Under the pieces are notes generated by a model. It searched no databases, had not been told where the DNA came from, and saw nothing but the letters and a program-made list of their open reading frames with translations. This document shows positions 44,310 through 57,234 of a DNA stretch of 64,000 nucleotides, one piece after another (position 1 is the stretch's first letter; each line of letters opens with the position of its first letter). The stretch comes from Ampullaceana balthica. Lineage: Eukaryota > Mollusca > Gastropoda > Lymnaeidae. A program made the position numbers and the translations under genes. The stretch is taken from assembly GCA_944989445.1 (NCBI GenBank), contig CALYLW010000070.1, positions 1,593,852 to 1,657,851 on the forward strand, in the 5' to 3' direction.

Positions 44310-45260
44310 AAAATACTTTGTGTACATTTCAGCAAGTTTAATATTTCGTATTTATCAAGCAATGATAAGTTTCTTGGGCTTTTGACAAAAAAGGGTAGGC
44401 GCAGTAGGCGCCCTACAGCTGCAGTGAGCGCCGTAGGCGCCCTACAATCACTATTATAAAATACTTTGTGTACATTTCAGTATGTTCAATATTAAGTATT
44501 TATCAACCAAGGATAAGTTAGTTGGGCATTTGAAAAAAGTTGGCGCCACGGCGCCTCAGCACAACCTAGTAAATAATATAAAAGCCCAAGTCACTCCCTA
44601 TTGGGAAGGATGTGGAACTCTGAGGAACGATGTACAACAGTCTATAGCAGATAAAAATCGCGTGTTGATTAGCACTGTAAAATTTTTTAATATGACGTCA
44701 TTGTTTGATCTTATATTTTAAAGTACAAGGTGTGCATCGGTGCGCATGATGATTATAAATTAAAGATGTAAAATACTTTGTGTACATTCCAGGATGTTTA
44801 ATATTTCGTATTGATCAAACAAGGATAAGTTACTTGGGCTTTTGACAAAAAACAAAGTGGGCGCCGTAGGCGCCCTACAACCCCTATTATTAAATACTTT
44901 GCGTACATTTCAGAAAGTTTAATATTTCGTATTTAACAAAAAAGGACAAGTTAGTTGGGCTTTTGAAAAAGGTTGGCACCATAGGCGCACACAAAAAAAG
45001 TGTGCGCCGCAGGCGCCACGGCACCCTGGCACAATCTAGTTACATAAATAATGTTTTATTTAAATTTAGAGTTATGGAACAGAAAATAATTAAAACAAAT
45101 GATGTCATAGTTTTATGCTTATATTTCATTTTTGAAAAGGCAACGATGTAAATATAGGATTTGAGGATTTATAATTATTATGAAATTCTTTGTGTACATT
45201 TCAGCAAGTTTAATATTTCATATTTATCGCACATGGATAAGTCACTTTTGTTAATTATGT
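44310..45260 (+). repeat. Five degenerate units around a GGCGCC palindrome
   Basis: TACTTTGTGTACATTTCAG, TTTAATATTTCGTATTTATC and AAGGATAAGTTA recur near 44318, 44460, 44770, 44890 and 45190, four times followed by GGGCGCCGTAGGCGCC-type palindromes. The spacing is irregular (about 110-310 bp). Confidence 0.7.
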
Positions 45261-45479
45261 ATATTGATTCCCGTGGTCTGTATGGATTGTATAGAAATAC
45301 TAAATTACGTCATTTGTTTATGCTTATATTTTATTTTTTGAAAAGAAGCGTGCACGAAAATATGCACACCGTAATTAGAAAATGTAATATTTTTTGAATG
45401 CGCACCGCTGAAAATAAAGCATTGGGGAAGAAAAAAAACTTCACCAAAAATAACTCGCTTTGAACGGAATTTGAACGTC

Positions 45480-45727
45480 CGCGTAAAGTTGTTCTATATA
45501 GAAATGAGGTTAAATTTTTCATTCTTTGTCTCTGCATTTTCCGATTATTTAATTTACGGCATTCGGGCAAAAGGGACAATTACAAAAACTAACTTTAAAC
45601 CATCTCCGGGGTAAAAGGAACCGTCCTGCCAAATTTGCTCCCCGTCCGTCATTTGGTTTTTCGTGATTGTGTAACGAACGGAAAGTTGAAAAGTGAAACA
45701 TACAAACAGCTGAGCTTTATATATATA
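45480..45727 (+). repeat. Dispersed repeat, family shared with 12729-12915
   Basis: Contains AAGGGACAATTA, CCTGCCAAATTTGCTCCCCG, GTCATTTGGTTTTTCGTGAT, AGTGAAACATACAAAC and ends AGCTGAGCTTTATATATATA, directly abutting the CTAG of unit 5. Confidence 0.7.
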
Positions 45728-46590
45728 CTAGGGGCAAGTACCCGGCTTCTCCCGGGTTTAACAACAACAGCAACAACAACAAAAACAACAACAGCAACAA
45801 AACAACAAAAAAAAACAAAAACAAAACAACAACAACTACAACAACCTCAGCAACAACAACAAAGCAACAACAACAAAACACCAACTACAACAACAACAGC
45901 AAAAACAACAGCAACAACGACAAAACCAACAACAGAAACAGCAACAGCAACAAAACAACAAAAACAAAACAACAACAAAAAAACAACAAAATCAACAACA
46001 AAACAACAATAAAACAAATTCAACAACAACAGCAACAACAACAAAGCAACAACAACAACAACAGCAACAACAACAGCAACAACAACAGCAACAACAACAA
46101 AAACAACAACAGCAACAACTGCAAAAACAAAACATCAACAAAAACATCAACAACAAAACAACAACAAAACAACAACAAAACAACAACTACAAAAACAACA
46201 ACAACAAAGCAACAACAACAAAACAACAACTACAACAACAAAACAACAACTACAACGACAAAAGCAACAACAACAAAAAAAATTATTTTATGGCGATAAT
46301 CGCCTTCTTGTTAATCTCGACACCAACATGTTTATTAATTTGCGTCATTATTTTACGTCTTAATTTTCAATAATTTTTATTTTATATAGCTCATATAGGG
46401 AAAAACTACATTTTGGGCCCCCGGGCCCCAGTATCTTATATATAAGGAACGAAACCTGTTTAATAACCTTTCCGGTATAATTTTGTGTACGTGTACCAAA
46501 TTTCACGTTATTTGGATGTCTGGATCTTGAGTTATTAGGGAACAGACAGACAACAAATGCGTCTTATATATATAGAGATATATAGATAGA

Positions 46591-46623
<33 letters not shown>
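45728..46623 (-). mobile_element. Hairpin-CTAG unit 5 (solitary) with (CAA)n interior
   Basis: Same hairpin, (CAA)n (45762-46278), GGCGATAATCGCC block, GGGCCCCCGGGCCCC and ACAGACAGACAAC as units 1-4. It lies 3.7 kb away from the array and is followed by the second-type end CTAGAAATATACCCAC at 46624. Confidence 0.65.
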
Positions 46624-46624
<1 letters not shown>

Positions 46625-49050
46625 TAGAAATATACCCACGCTTGTACAGCGGGAGTAGACTGCCCTCAAAAGTTTTATTACGAAGTTGAAAATAAGACAA
46701 CTATTTGTTAAGTATGAATGTGTATGCGACGATTTAAGTTGCCTTCTGGTTAATATATAGCTAAATTTTGTGCTGAGTTTACTCTTGCGAATGCAACTTT
46801 CAGTTGGTCAGAAATATATCTATTAAAAATGTAATTGTCTAATTCTAAAACAATTTTATGTAATATGTAAAGAGTGCCATGAAATAAACAAACAATTTAA
46901 CAGGGTATTAATTCAATTAATAATCCTGCGAACATACATTTCTCATAGCTATAGATCCGACGTAGCAAGGGATTACATTTGGAATAAAACACATGTAGTC
47001 TTTAATACACCGGTAGAACTTAAAGGAAGAATGTCAAATGAAATAAATAAATTGAAAATTAAAAGAAATCAATACTACAGTATTTTTTATAAATTGTATG
47101 TTGTCTTAGGTCACTTTCATAAAAACTGTCCTACTTACTGATGGATATCAATTATATCTTATTTGTTGCTTCTTCACTAAAGGGTGCAATTTTTTTGTTT
47201 ATTCCAGTTTTCCGATAGGACATTATATTTTATAAATTATATCATAATTCCCACTTTTTTTATTCTTTCTCCGTCCTTTTTTTTCCTCCTTTATTTTTCC
47301 TGGAAATTAGATACTTTATTTATCAAGTATATTTAAGATTGATCTATTCGCTTAAAAACGTATGTGAAACAAAGTTATACATTTTAAGGACAAAAATAAT
47401 TTTGGTATCGTAGAAAGAAATGGATGGACAATTAACGTTCAAATGATGTAAAATTTCAAATGAGTTTTAAGGTTCATCTGAACCAAGTTTGGTCTAGATA
47501 TATCCATTAGTCCAGAAGCCAATGATTATGTTGTAATAACTTAGCCAATATAAGAGAAAGTGATTTTTACTCCATTTTACTTTCAGTTCAGCCGTGCTTA
47601 ACTTTATTAAGTATGAGTCTTAAAAAATCTAAAGAAGTTGAACCATGAGTGAGAAAAAATGAAAAATATATATTAAGGAATTATCAAATTCTATATAAAC
47701 TAGATCCCTTTATTTAGAGTGTATATATTTATATATGTTATTATATAAATCAGAAACAAAATTTTTTTTTATTTATTAAAAAAACCTTTATCTTCTAATT
47801 TACTTTACTCATTTCTTGTTTTCACTTTCGGAATTGCTAACTGCTTTCGACGTAAATTCACTAACTATTTTAAGTTTACTAAATAAAATGAACTGATATT
47901 TTTTTTAAAAATTTGACGACAACCGCCGTCACGTGAAAACTTATATAATTAAGAACTCACATCGTTAGACTATATAAAGTAATGAAATATTTTTAACAGC
48001 AGCTATAAGATAAGGAACTACGCTCCCCACTTCTCTCTAAAAGGTAATAGCTACTAAACTCAAAGGCTAATAAACTAAATTATTTATGTTGTAAATGTAA
48101 TGAAGTTTCCAATAGAATTTTAAGAAATTAACAGTCTTATTTAAAAAGCCTAGAATAAAATGTACGAACCGTTTTTAGACCAAAATAAATTGTCAATAAA
48201 AAGTCTAGTGATAAAACAATGCACCAAAACAACTTATTTTGAATGTCCCTCTAGTTAGTGTAATATGTAAATTACATTAAATGGTTCCTCTCTTTGTCTC
48301 TATAATTAACGATATTTAAATTTATGAATCTCAGGCAAAACGGATAATTTTTAAATAGGGATTCAAATTTTTGTTGGATCCCGTTTCCCAAAAATACATT
48401 TTTTGAGTACCATAACCAGGTGGTCGTAGGGAGTTCTAATTTCTCCATTAGAACTTTCTCGGGGCTTGGTAGACTTGGCGGTGCACATATCCTCTCCAAG
48501 TCAGCTGAGGATCTTTCTAGCTATAGTCATTCATTAACATTTTTATTGAGGATTAACGTGGGTTAGATCTCGCACACCTCAGCTTGTGAGGCGAGAGAAC
48601 TATAAGGAAGAATATATATTTGGTTATATATTCCAACCCCCCTTCCCCCCCCCCAGATATTGCTTCTAGATCATTAAAAAATGATACGATTTTTTTCCTT
48701 CTAAAAATGTTATTGTCTGTTTATAAAAGCCTTTAGAATAATTACATAACTTTGTTTTTAAAAATAGTTTTTTTTACCACGGCTACAAAGGAATCGATAT
48801 GTGATATCAAATTCGATACAGAATTTCAAATGTTAAAAATTGAATTTTGACGAACATAAAAACTAAATTCAAAATTTTATTTCCACATTTACTAAATAAA
48901 CATAATTGACAGTTTTTAAAAAGATCTCTACCAACCTCGTCGCTCAAGGTGCGATTCTACAATGCACATCATCACCTGTCTTCACCAACCGCCAACTCTT
49001 CTGCTCAAGACCAGATAGAGATGCTTGTCGTTAATATCATAATAACGTTT
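46624..49050. other. AT-rich non-coding stretch
   Basis: Begins with the second-type hairpin-CTAG end (CCCACGCTTGTACAGCGGG). About 48230-48370 resembles the 45480 repeat weakly. No gene or splice-supported exon is seen. Confidence 0.4.
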
Positions 49051-49055
49051 TGAAT

Positions 49056-49063
<8 letters not shown>

Positions 49064-49125
<62 letters not shown>
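49064..49125 (+). repeat. (TA)n microsatellite
   Basis: About 60 bp of TA, between TACATA and TGTAGAGAGAG. Confidence 0.95.
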
Positions 49126-49128
<3 letters not shown>

Positions 49129-49229
49129 GAGAGAGTTTTCAAAGGATATATTGTGTGTATGATACATTTTCTAACAAATGTAACATTAAGCTTTATTATT
49201 TTGTTTTAATTATAGTCATATTAACTCGC

Positions 49230-49516
49230 GGTGGTCGAGTGGCAGCGCACTGGACTGTCGTACCGATGGTCACGGGTTCGAATCCGTGTGAAGGCAAGGG
49301 TTTGTTCCCGGGGCCTAGGGCGTCCCTGAGTCACCCCGCTCCGAATGGGTACCTTACACTACATGTAGTTAGGCGGCTGGGTAATGCGTGGAACCCACAA
49401 AGCCGTGGCCTGTGATTGCTGCATCACTTGCCAACAGATCATCTGTCATGGTCTGTGGACGCAACTATCTTCTGCATAGAAGGAGCGTCTGTATAGATAA
49501 GATAAGATAAGATATT
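49230..49516 (+). mobile_element. tRNA-derived SINE, copy 2
   Basis: Nearly identical to 1387-1675: A box TGGTCGAGTGG, B box GGTTCGAATCC, tail AGAAGGAGCGTCTGTA then GATAA repeats. ATATTA occurs just before the head and again at the end of the tail, a possible short target duplication. Confidence 0.9.
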
Positions 49517-49814
49517 AGCAGTGTATTTTTTTCCTCGCGCGTAACTTTTATTACTACCTAGAATACTTTTTCAGGTTGCGTTTCGGTACCTTTGTTCATG
49601 CGGTCCGTTACAGTATACATGTCATGGCATAGGCATACTTGTCAAAACATATATGCCACAAATTATGAGCAGGAGAGAAGACTTATTGGTGCACGTACAA
49701 AAATTAATCTTGGATGAATTATTTTAAATGGAGCCTTTAAAAGAAATTATATCGAGCTCTTGATCGATCAGTATTTCCTGTTATCATCTCTTTTATTACA
49801 ACGTTTTTATTAAC

Positions 49815-50020
49815 TTACTTTCGTGTCTGTCTGTCTGTCCGCAATTTTTGAAATTTGCCAAAGTTAAATTAAACCATTTTTGATGGTCCTAGAGAGCTCA
49901 AAATTTTACCACAGATTAATCTTGGATGACAATACATTGTATCAAAATTTCAGATCGATCGAATGTACCGTAATTTTAGTTTACTTATAAAAACGTGGTT
50001 TTTAAAAATCCTTTACCTTT
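49815..50020 (-). mobile_element. Partial 2456-type element with (GTCT)n
   Basis: GTGTCTGTCTGTCTGTCCGC occupies the microsatellite slot, followed by TTTCAGATCGATCGAATGTA and ACCGTAAT. Ends at AATCCTTTA. Confidence 0.55.
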
Positions 50021-50032
50021 ATTTATACGTTA

Positions 50033-50464
50033 GGGGCCGTCCATAAATAACGTCACGCTAATTTTACCCGATTTTTACCCTGCCCCATTTCACCCTCGGC
50101 ACACTTCGTCACACAAACTTAGACCATCCCTCCAACATGACGTCACAAAGCTTTGACCCCCTCCCTAAAGTCGTATTTTCTTATTGAAAATTAGCATTTT
50201 GCTAATTACTTTTTTGTCATTTAACTATGTATTTTGTGTAACTCTGTATTCTATTATTGTAAGACGTGTGAAGCCAGTGAAAACGTCATTAAATAAATTG
50301 CAATCAATCAAATATTTAAATGGAAATTTGATTTGAAGTTGCGAGTTTTTTTTATATGACATCACATGTCTTAAATACCTCCTCCCCGTCATCACACGTC
50401 GTAAAAAATGCGTGACCCCCTACCCCCCCTCCTTAGGCACGTGATGTCAATTATGGACGGCCCC
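50033..50464. mobile_element. GGGGCCGTCC-end element, copy 3, 432 bp, TTA duplication
   Basis: Complete at both ends: GGGGCCGTCCATAAATAACG and (reverse complement) GGGGCCGTCCATAATTGACA. TTA lies on both sides (50030-50032, 50465-50467). A 3-bp TTA/TWA duplication suggests PIF/Harbinger; that assignment is inference. Non-autonomous. Confidence 0.78.
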
Positions 50465-50466
50465 TT

Positions 50467-50560
50467 ACTTCTATACAGAGGACAACTGTACCCTACGCTT
50501 ATTAATGATTTATGTCTAGCCTGCAAGTTTTATTATGTAAGATACATGCAACGTATACAT
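50467..50560 (-). pseudogene. Possible short LINE 3' remnant
   Basis: CCCTACGCTTATTAATGATT and GTCTAGCCTGCAAGTTTTAT resemble the reverse of the LINE 3' region at 14930-14975 (CCTACGCTTATCTATGGTTT...CCTGCATTC). Diverged, and abuts the preceding element. Confidence 0.4.
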
Positions 50561-50754
50561 TTAAGACGACTTTTATTAACAGAACATTTTCAAAATATCC
50601 ATACAAAGAACAGTAAAATTTATTGAGTAAACATTTCTTTCCCTGATAGGGTTCCTTTTACCTTGTTGATCCCCCCATCACACAGTGGAGGGAGTAATGT
50701 GGGGGAGGGGAGGGAAGGTGGCTCCTCTCACGGGATTGTGTTGGCATGTCAAAG

Positions 50755-51293
50755 CAGTGGCGTAACAACGGGTTGGCATCGAGGCAGTTGCCAAGGGCAC
50801 CAGCTCAAAAGGGCGCCACTGAATCTCTAATTTTTTAATTTTTTTTTAAAATAAATACAGTCGGACCTCTCTAAGTCGAAATCAAAAGGACCCGAATAAA
50901 ACATCGACTTACAGAGTTTTTGAGTTAGCGAAAATGGCTTAATAGACGCCGATTAATCAAGGACAATTAAGATATTGAGAGGTGGGCCGTAGGCGCCCTA
51001 AAACCCCTAGTTCTTTATTAACGCAACAATATCCCGTTTTATCCACCAATTTATTTGGTATTATTTAGAAAATAATAAACTGCAAATTGGTATTGTTCCT
51101 GTCTTATGCATTTTTATATTCACGTTTTATGACTGTCACTGTCACACTACGTAATTATTGTCATAAATAAAATAAGACAAATTCAATTATTTTTTCTAGC
51201 AAATGAAAAAATCACAAAGCTGAAACTTGTCAATTTATCAAGGGCTTCAAAAATAAATTAGCCAAGGGCGCCAAAAACCTAGTTACGCCACTG
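50755..51293. mobile_element. hAT-like element (CAGTGGCGTAAC ends) with internal insertions
   Basis: CAGTGGCGTAACAACGG and (reverse complement) CAGTGGCGTAACTAGG are the ends. The flanking 8-mers differ, so no target duplication is seen. Inside, CAGTCGGACCTCTCTAAGTC (50859) is a Tc1/pogo-like end and GGGCCGTAGGCGCCC (about 50985) recalls the 44310 repeat. Confidence 0.65.
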
Positions 51294-51299
51294 CCCGTG

Positions 51300-51880
51300 C
51301 CCCATTATGATCATGTTGGATAAATGGCTCTCATTCCTGGAGAAATCACTTTGTCATGTATGGACACCGTTTTGTAGCTAAACCTATGGGGAAACTTATA
51401 TCACACAAATATACTAAAATACATATCATTCATACATAGATACTTTGTAAAATATACATATACATGGGTCTCTTTGGTGATTAAAAATACCTATCATAAG
51501 CATTGGTAATCTTAAAAAAAACAACGCTTATTTGAAATGTTATTTTAACATGTCTTTTCATTGAATGAGTTGTAGCATTGTCAACAAAATTGAATTTTTT
51601 AAAAAAAAGTATGTACATGTGTAATGAATTTACAAAGAATTTTTAATTTCCTTTTTTCTGACCAATTTATATCTGATCTGATTTCATGAACGTTAGCAAT
51701 TAATTGAACTTATTTTCAAATTAGAATCCTTGATAATACAAGTTTTACTATTAGTATGAGGCGATATTATGTCATAAAATATCTTGAGACTGTAAAAAAA
51801 TTAAATGTAAAAAAGTGAAAACGACAAAAAAAAACAAAAAAACACGCAAGCATTAACAACCACATGAAAGCATTACTATT
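51300..51880. other. Non-coding, no gene seen
   Basis: AT-rich. No repeat family or exon recognised. Confidence 0.35.
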
Positions 51881-51883
51881 TTA

Positions 51884-52370
51884 TTAAATCCTTTATATTA
51901 ACTCGTGGTGTCTGCGGCCGACCGACCTTGCTTGCTTGCTTGTCGCCAAAACTTTTGATCGATTTTTAACCCACTTGCTCGCAAGATAGCGAGCTGAAAT
52001 TTTGCAGGCAGTTTCGTACCGATGATAAAAACAATGTATCAAAATTTCAGATCGATCGCATGTACCGTAATTAAATTATTGATTTTTTAGATTATTTTAT
52101 TTATTCCTATGTATCATGCTATTTTTTGAGATAGAGCGTCGCGGTGCGTATTATATTGAACAACCTTTCTGTCGCGCAATAAGGTGCGTATTTTACTGAC
52201 AACACTTTTTATAAACCTATTCCTGATCGGTGCGCATTATATTAAACACGTTTTACGACACAACTGCAATTTTGTATTTTTGGATGGTCTTGCGCTGCGT
52301 GTTATAATGAACATTCTTTTAGTTACGTCTCATACGTAAAGGATTTATAGTCAAAAACTTGGTTTTTTAC
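51884..52370 (-). mobile_element. Single copy of the 19593-type element
   Basis: TAAATCCTTTATATTAACTC to AAAGGATTTATAGTCAAAAA, with (CTTG)n in the microsatellite slot. Very close to the array at 19593-21066. Confidence 0.8.
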
Positions 52371-52379
52371 GGGTTGTTT

Positions 52380-53455
52380 TTATTCAACTGATGTTTTACA
52401 TGTATATTCATTACATGATATAGTTTTAAATAAGGATAGTTTTATTATATTGATTGTTATTTCTATCTAATAAGAAACATCCTCAGTGTTTTTTGTTGTG
52501 GTTTTTTTGATTGATTACTTTATTTATGATTATTTTTTAAATACCTGTGTCTAGGGATCTTTAAAAAAATATTTATTTGTAATTCACTGTGTAATAGCCA
52601 CCATTTGTGTTGAAGTCAAAATTACATTTAGACATTGAATACATTTAATATTTTGTATACATCTGGTGCATTTAAAAAAAAATGATCTTTATAAATTTTC
52701 AATAATATTATTTTTTTTAAATTTATATTTTTGCTGCTTTTGAGCATAAGAGATGAATATTTTCACATTTAATAAAGCTCAATATTTCCCTGCTGATATT
52801 TTCAGCACTTTTTTTATAACGCTTGAACTAATGTGTTTTAGATCATTGATCCGGGTATCACAGGGATGACATCGTGTTGGCCATAACGACGAAAGTTGTG
52901 AAGACGATGGCGACACCTAAAGAATAAAGAAAAATACTAAACTTAACAATATAGAAACAATGCAATAGCATACGAAAGTTAAAATAAACCACAACACACA
53001 AAGCAGTGACCCCAGTTTTAGTAAATAATAGCTGAACATATTTATTGGTTATATCTTACATTACTTTATGAACAGTTCAGTATTCCAAGCTTACAGTTAC
53101 AAGGTTAAAAAAATCATCTTCTAAGGGAAAAGTGAATCTAATGGTTGCATGTATTGTAAATAGCTAGTTAGATATCGTGAACTTATTTTTCTTATAACCT
53201 AAAGGCTCGATAAATTTTTTAAATCATATTTCCAGGATATATTCCATTTTCTCTCGTCACAGCTTACAAGCAATAATCATGTGACAGAAGTCAGCTAAAT
53301 TTAAATTACCAATCAAAATAAGAGCCATCAGCTTACGGTGAATAATTTCACGATAAATTACAAACAGCGCTTCTAGCCTTCTCCGCGTACTAACCCGCCA
53401 ATTGTTTTAAAGGCTAATACAAATAATAGGAGTAAGCCTGGCCAAAGGTAAGCTT
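52380..53455. other. Non-coding, no gene seen
   Basis: AT-rich. A GC-richer patch near 52850-52920 (GGGATGACATCGTGTTGGCC) has no supported frame. Confidence 0.35.
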
Positions 53456-53509
53456 TATAAAATTTTTGATTATATTCAGCCGAAATTAGGCCCGCTCCCC
53501 GCTTGTTAT

Positions 53510-54070
53510 AGATATCAGGACCTGTCAATCACTTGAAAACTTCGCCGTATGCTAGCGAGCTGAAATTTTGCAGGGAGACTTGTGGCGACGATAAAAAATG
53601 ATTTTTCAAAATTTCAATCGATCGAATGTACTGTAATTAAATTATTGAATTTTTAGATTATATCTATGCATCTCTAAGTAGCATGTACATTTTTGTGCTA
53701 GACTGTCGCGGAGCGTATCATATTGAACAACCTTTTTTAAAATATTTTCCTGTCGCGCGGTGCGGTGCGTATTATATTGACTATACATTAAAAAATATAT
53801 TCCCGATCTGTAAATGTTTATGCTATTCTGTCGCACTGTGCGCATTATATTAAACATGTTTTTAAAACCCTTTTCCCTTGATCAAATCGAGCTGAAATTT
53901 AGCATGCAGACTGTAGTAGTTTTGTTTACTATAAACCCTTTATATATGAGCCATAACTAAAATGTTAGATTCTAGGATTTTTGTGAAATACGTATTTTAA
54001 TGAATATATTTTAATTTATTTATAATATATCAAGGATTTAGAGTCAAAAACTTTGTTTTACGGGTTTTTT
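53510..54070 (-). mobile_element. Diverged relative of the 19593-type element
   Basis: CTAGCGAGCTGAAATTTTGCAGG, ATCGATCGAATGTACTG and the end AAGGATTTAGAGTCAAAAAC are present, with an extra block. No microsatellite slot. Confidence 0.55.
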
Positions 54071-54436
54071 TAAAATTTAAACGTCATGTCATGGGCTAAA
54101 CGTTAAAAAAACCCAACTATTTCAGACTTTAACATTTTTAAATAGGTGATAATAACAGTAATAAACTAATTTATTTTATTTTATTACAAAATATTTATAA
54201 ATAATACCATTATAAAAATAAATTAATGTTACGATGTCGAAACAAAAAGTGTCAAACCATCTGGGGTCGAAACGCCAAAGAAAAATTTTATTACTAAGGA
54301 CATAAGTAGCCATTGGCAACAGAATGCAAATATGATGGTTTTCTCTTACAATAATAGAAAGGATAGTGTGTTTGAGGTGTACGAATCGAAAACTTTCCAC
54401 ATAAAAAGCCAAAGTGCGCTTTAAATCAAGGACGCG

Positions 54437-54811
54437 AGGTTATAGGTGGCATGGATTAGGTAAAAGGGAGGGTTGTAGGTGGCATAGAATAGATAACAGG
54501 GAGGGTGGCAGGTAAAGTAGATAACAAGCAAAGTGGCGTAGAATAGGTAACAGAGAGGGTTGTACGTGGCATATAATAGGTAACAGGGAGTGTTGTAGGT
54601 GGCATAGAATAGGTAACAGGGGGATGTAGTATGCACAGAATAGGAAATAGGGGACATGTAGGTGGCATAGAATAGGTAATAGGGGCATGTTAGTGGCATA
54701 GAATAGGAAATAGGGGGCATGTAGGTGGCATATAATAGGTAACTGAGAGGGTTGTAGGTGGCATAGAATAGGAAATAGGGGCATGTAGGTGGCATAGAAT
54801 ATGTACCCGGG
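54437..54811 (-). repeat. 33-bp satellite, segment A
   Basis: About 11 units of GGTGGCATAGAATAGGTAAC plus AGGGAGGGTTGTA, with variants. Because 33 divides by three, all frames stay open (minus strand Thr/Pro/Tyr-rich), but this is not a gene. Confidence 0.92.
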
Positions 54812-55150
54812 TGTCACATGTGAATGTCACGGTTGTATCATGAGTGTATTGCGTGATCAGATGAAGGAGAGGTCACGTGAGTTATAAGCGTGGGAAGAAA
54901 TAAGCCTTCCCATTGGCTGAGAAGGTTGCGGGATCAGTTGTCAGAGAAGTTCCGTAGTGGAAGGAAGGAATGTGTGTGTGCATCAAGATTTCCACGTTTT
55001 ATAACCTCAAATTATATGTTATGTACATAGTATACATATTAAAGTTGTTTTATTGAAACAAGTTCTTCAGTGGATTATTGTTTACAAGATTATGTATTGA
55101 GAGAACGCCTACAAGTTACATATTAATAAGTAAAAATACAGTTACAGTTA
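54812..55150 (+). repeat. 5' LTR
   Basis: Starts TGTCACATGTGAATGTCACG and ends near CAGTTACAGTTA. GTATACATATTAAAG is a possible TATA/poly(A) zone. Confidence 0.9.
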
Positions 55151-56053
55151 CATTGGTGTCGAGGGAAAAAAAGATTTGATAAAGGAGGTTCGTGGAAGTC
55201 ACCAGTATTATATATTTCAAAAATGAAAGTATTAATTAACAGAAGAAATATTAGCAGCTATCGAATTTTGTGAATATTCAAGTTCGTAAGCAACTGTGAA
55301 TAAACTTTTGTGGTTCAATGAAATTTTTGATACAAGAATATTTCAAAATGGCGGCTTCACATTGCAGTTGCTAGTTGGTTCTAACCTTACAGTCGACTAC
55401 ATGTACAAGCCTACTGACGGTTACACGCATTGACACGGTCTGCACAGTACAAGCGTATTACAGTATACTGTATACACACGACCGAGAGCTGGTAGGTCGT
55501 GACGTCAACAAGCCTACTGTCGTTGCATACAGTGTATGGTAACACACGGTGAACGTATATAGGTCAGCAAGCTCAATGGTGCTAGTTGATTCAAGGAAAT
55601 ATTTGTAAACATACCATCGAACTTGAGAAGCTATGGGCTATTAACAACTGTGTCAGTGTGAATTATAAATCAAGGAACTTAAGTCGTAACCATTCATTGT
55701 GTGAAAAGTTTGATAATTGCAATTTTGGATTAATGGAGTGAACTAAATTGTTTAAAAACTACTCGAAAATTGAAAATTTAACCAAGTGACTTTTATTCAA
55801 AACAATTGGACCATTGGATGTATTTTGTCAATCTGAGGGAGCGTATATATAAAGTATACTAAAGATCCCGTGTGAGGATTCTTTTGTTGTCTCATCTTGT
55901 CAAAACTAAATTGCATGGTTTAGACGTGTCACTTATTTGGACTTAACATTTAGAATTCAAGATTTTTCATTTGGAGGATTTATAACTTTATCAATATATA
56001 CCTACATTCCTTACCGAATTTTGCTAGACTCATATTATTCCATAAAACAAAAC

Positions 56054-57234
56054 ATGGATTACTACAAGGAATTCACTGCGATAGCTAAAGAATTTGGCTT
56101 AAGTGGTAAAGAATTGAAAGACTTTGTCGAAAATAAAGTCAAGGAAGCCAAAGAAGAAGACAAGCTAAAAATAGCTGAAGAAAAAGAAAATCAAAGAATT
56201 GTTGAAGAAAAAGAGAGGCAAAGACAAATCGTTGAAAGAGAAGAAAGAGCTGCAATAAGAGAACTTGAACAACTTCAAATTGACAAGTTAAAACTACAAA
56301 TTGATTTAGAGAGCAGAGGCTACAATCCTGGTAATAACACAAATAGAAGGTCAGCACCAAAGGACACTATCAAAGTTAGAAAATAGGATAGCCAGAAAGA
56401 AAAAAAATGGATTTGTACCTTTATTATTTTGAATCCATAATGGCCATGAAAGGTTATAATGAAGCAGATTGGCCAGCGTAATTAATGACTCAACTAACTG
56501 GAGAAGCATTTGAAGCTTACAACAGTATAGCCAAAGAAGACAAAAGCATATATAAAAATGTCAAAAAGGCACTCCTATGTCATTTCGGAAAGTCAGAAAA
56601 TGATTATAGAAAAGAATTTCATGAAATGAGAATAAAGATGGACAAAGATCAACAGATCATAGTGCATGAAGCACAAGTTAAATTAACAAAATGGCTGGAA
56701 CTTACAGCAATAGATACAAGCAATCCAAAGGCCATACTAGACATGGTGTTAATTGACAAGTTTTAAGAAAATGCAACACCAACTCTATTCACATATTTAA
56801 CTGATAAGAAAGTTCGTACTCAAGCAGAGCTAACAAATGCATTACGCACATTCAAAGACTCCCATCCAAATGTGGAAATGGATAAGAGACAAGATATACG
56901 TGCAGCAATAAAAATTAAAAGTCAAGAAAAAAGACATGGTTTGAGAAACCAGAGTCTGCCAAACCAAGGCAACAGACAAACTATTTGCTGGTACTGTAAC
57001 AAGCCAGGACATATGGCGAAGCAGTGTTACCACAATAAAGGACAACCAAATAGGGTGTCACCTAATGGCAGCCCTATGAGAAAGAAAACAGAAGAAAGAT
57101 CAAGACAATGTCATTTTGAAAGCAAAGGTAGAAGATCATGGAGAGGCAGATATAATCATGACTCCAGATACAGAAATCACGATCAGCCTGGAGAAGGAAT
57201 GACTACCAAGATGGAAATAATAAAGGAAAAATGA
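56054..57234 (+). pseudogene. gag of the LTR element, broken
   Basis: ATG at 56054 opens MDYYKEFTAIAKEFGL, then a long Lys/Glu-rich coiled coil to TAG at 56384. The frame shifts in the following A run; MDLYLYYFESIM and TQLTGEAFEAYNSI are capsid-like. In-frame stops occur at 56479-56481 and 56764-56766. Near the end CWYCNKPGHMAKQC (about 56986-57027) is an intact CCHC zinc knuckle. The frame ends with TGA at 57232-57234, overlapping the next ATG. It is the nucleocapsid/structural protein of the element, not functional as it stands. Confidence 0.82.

Noticed and set aside
54421..54817. Overlapping minus-strand ORFs rich in Pro, Tyr and Leu
   Set aside because: Same 33-bp satellite (segment A).
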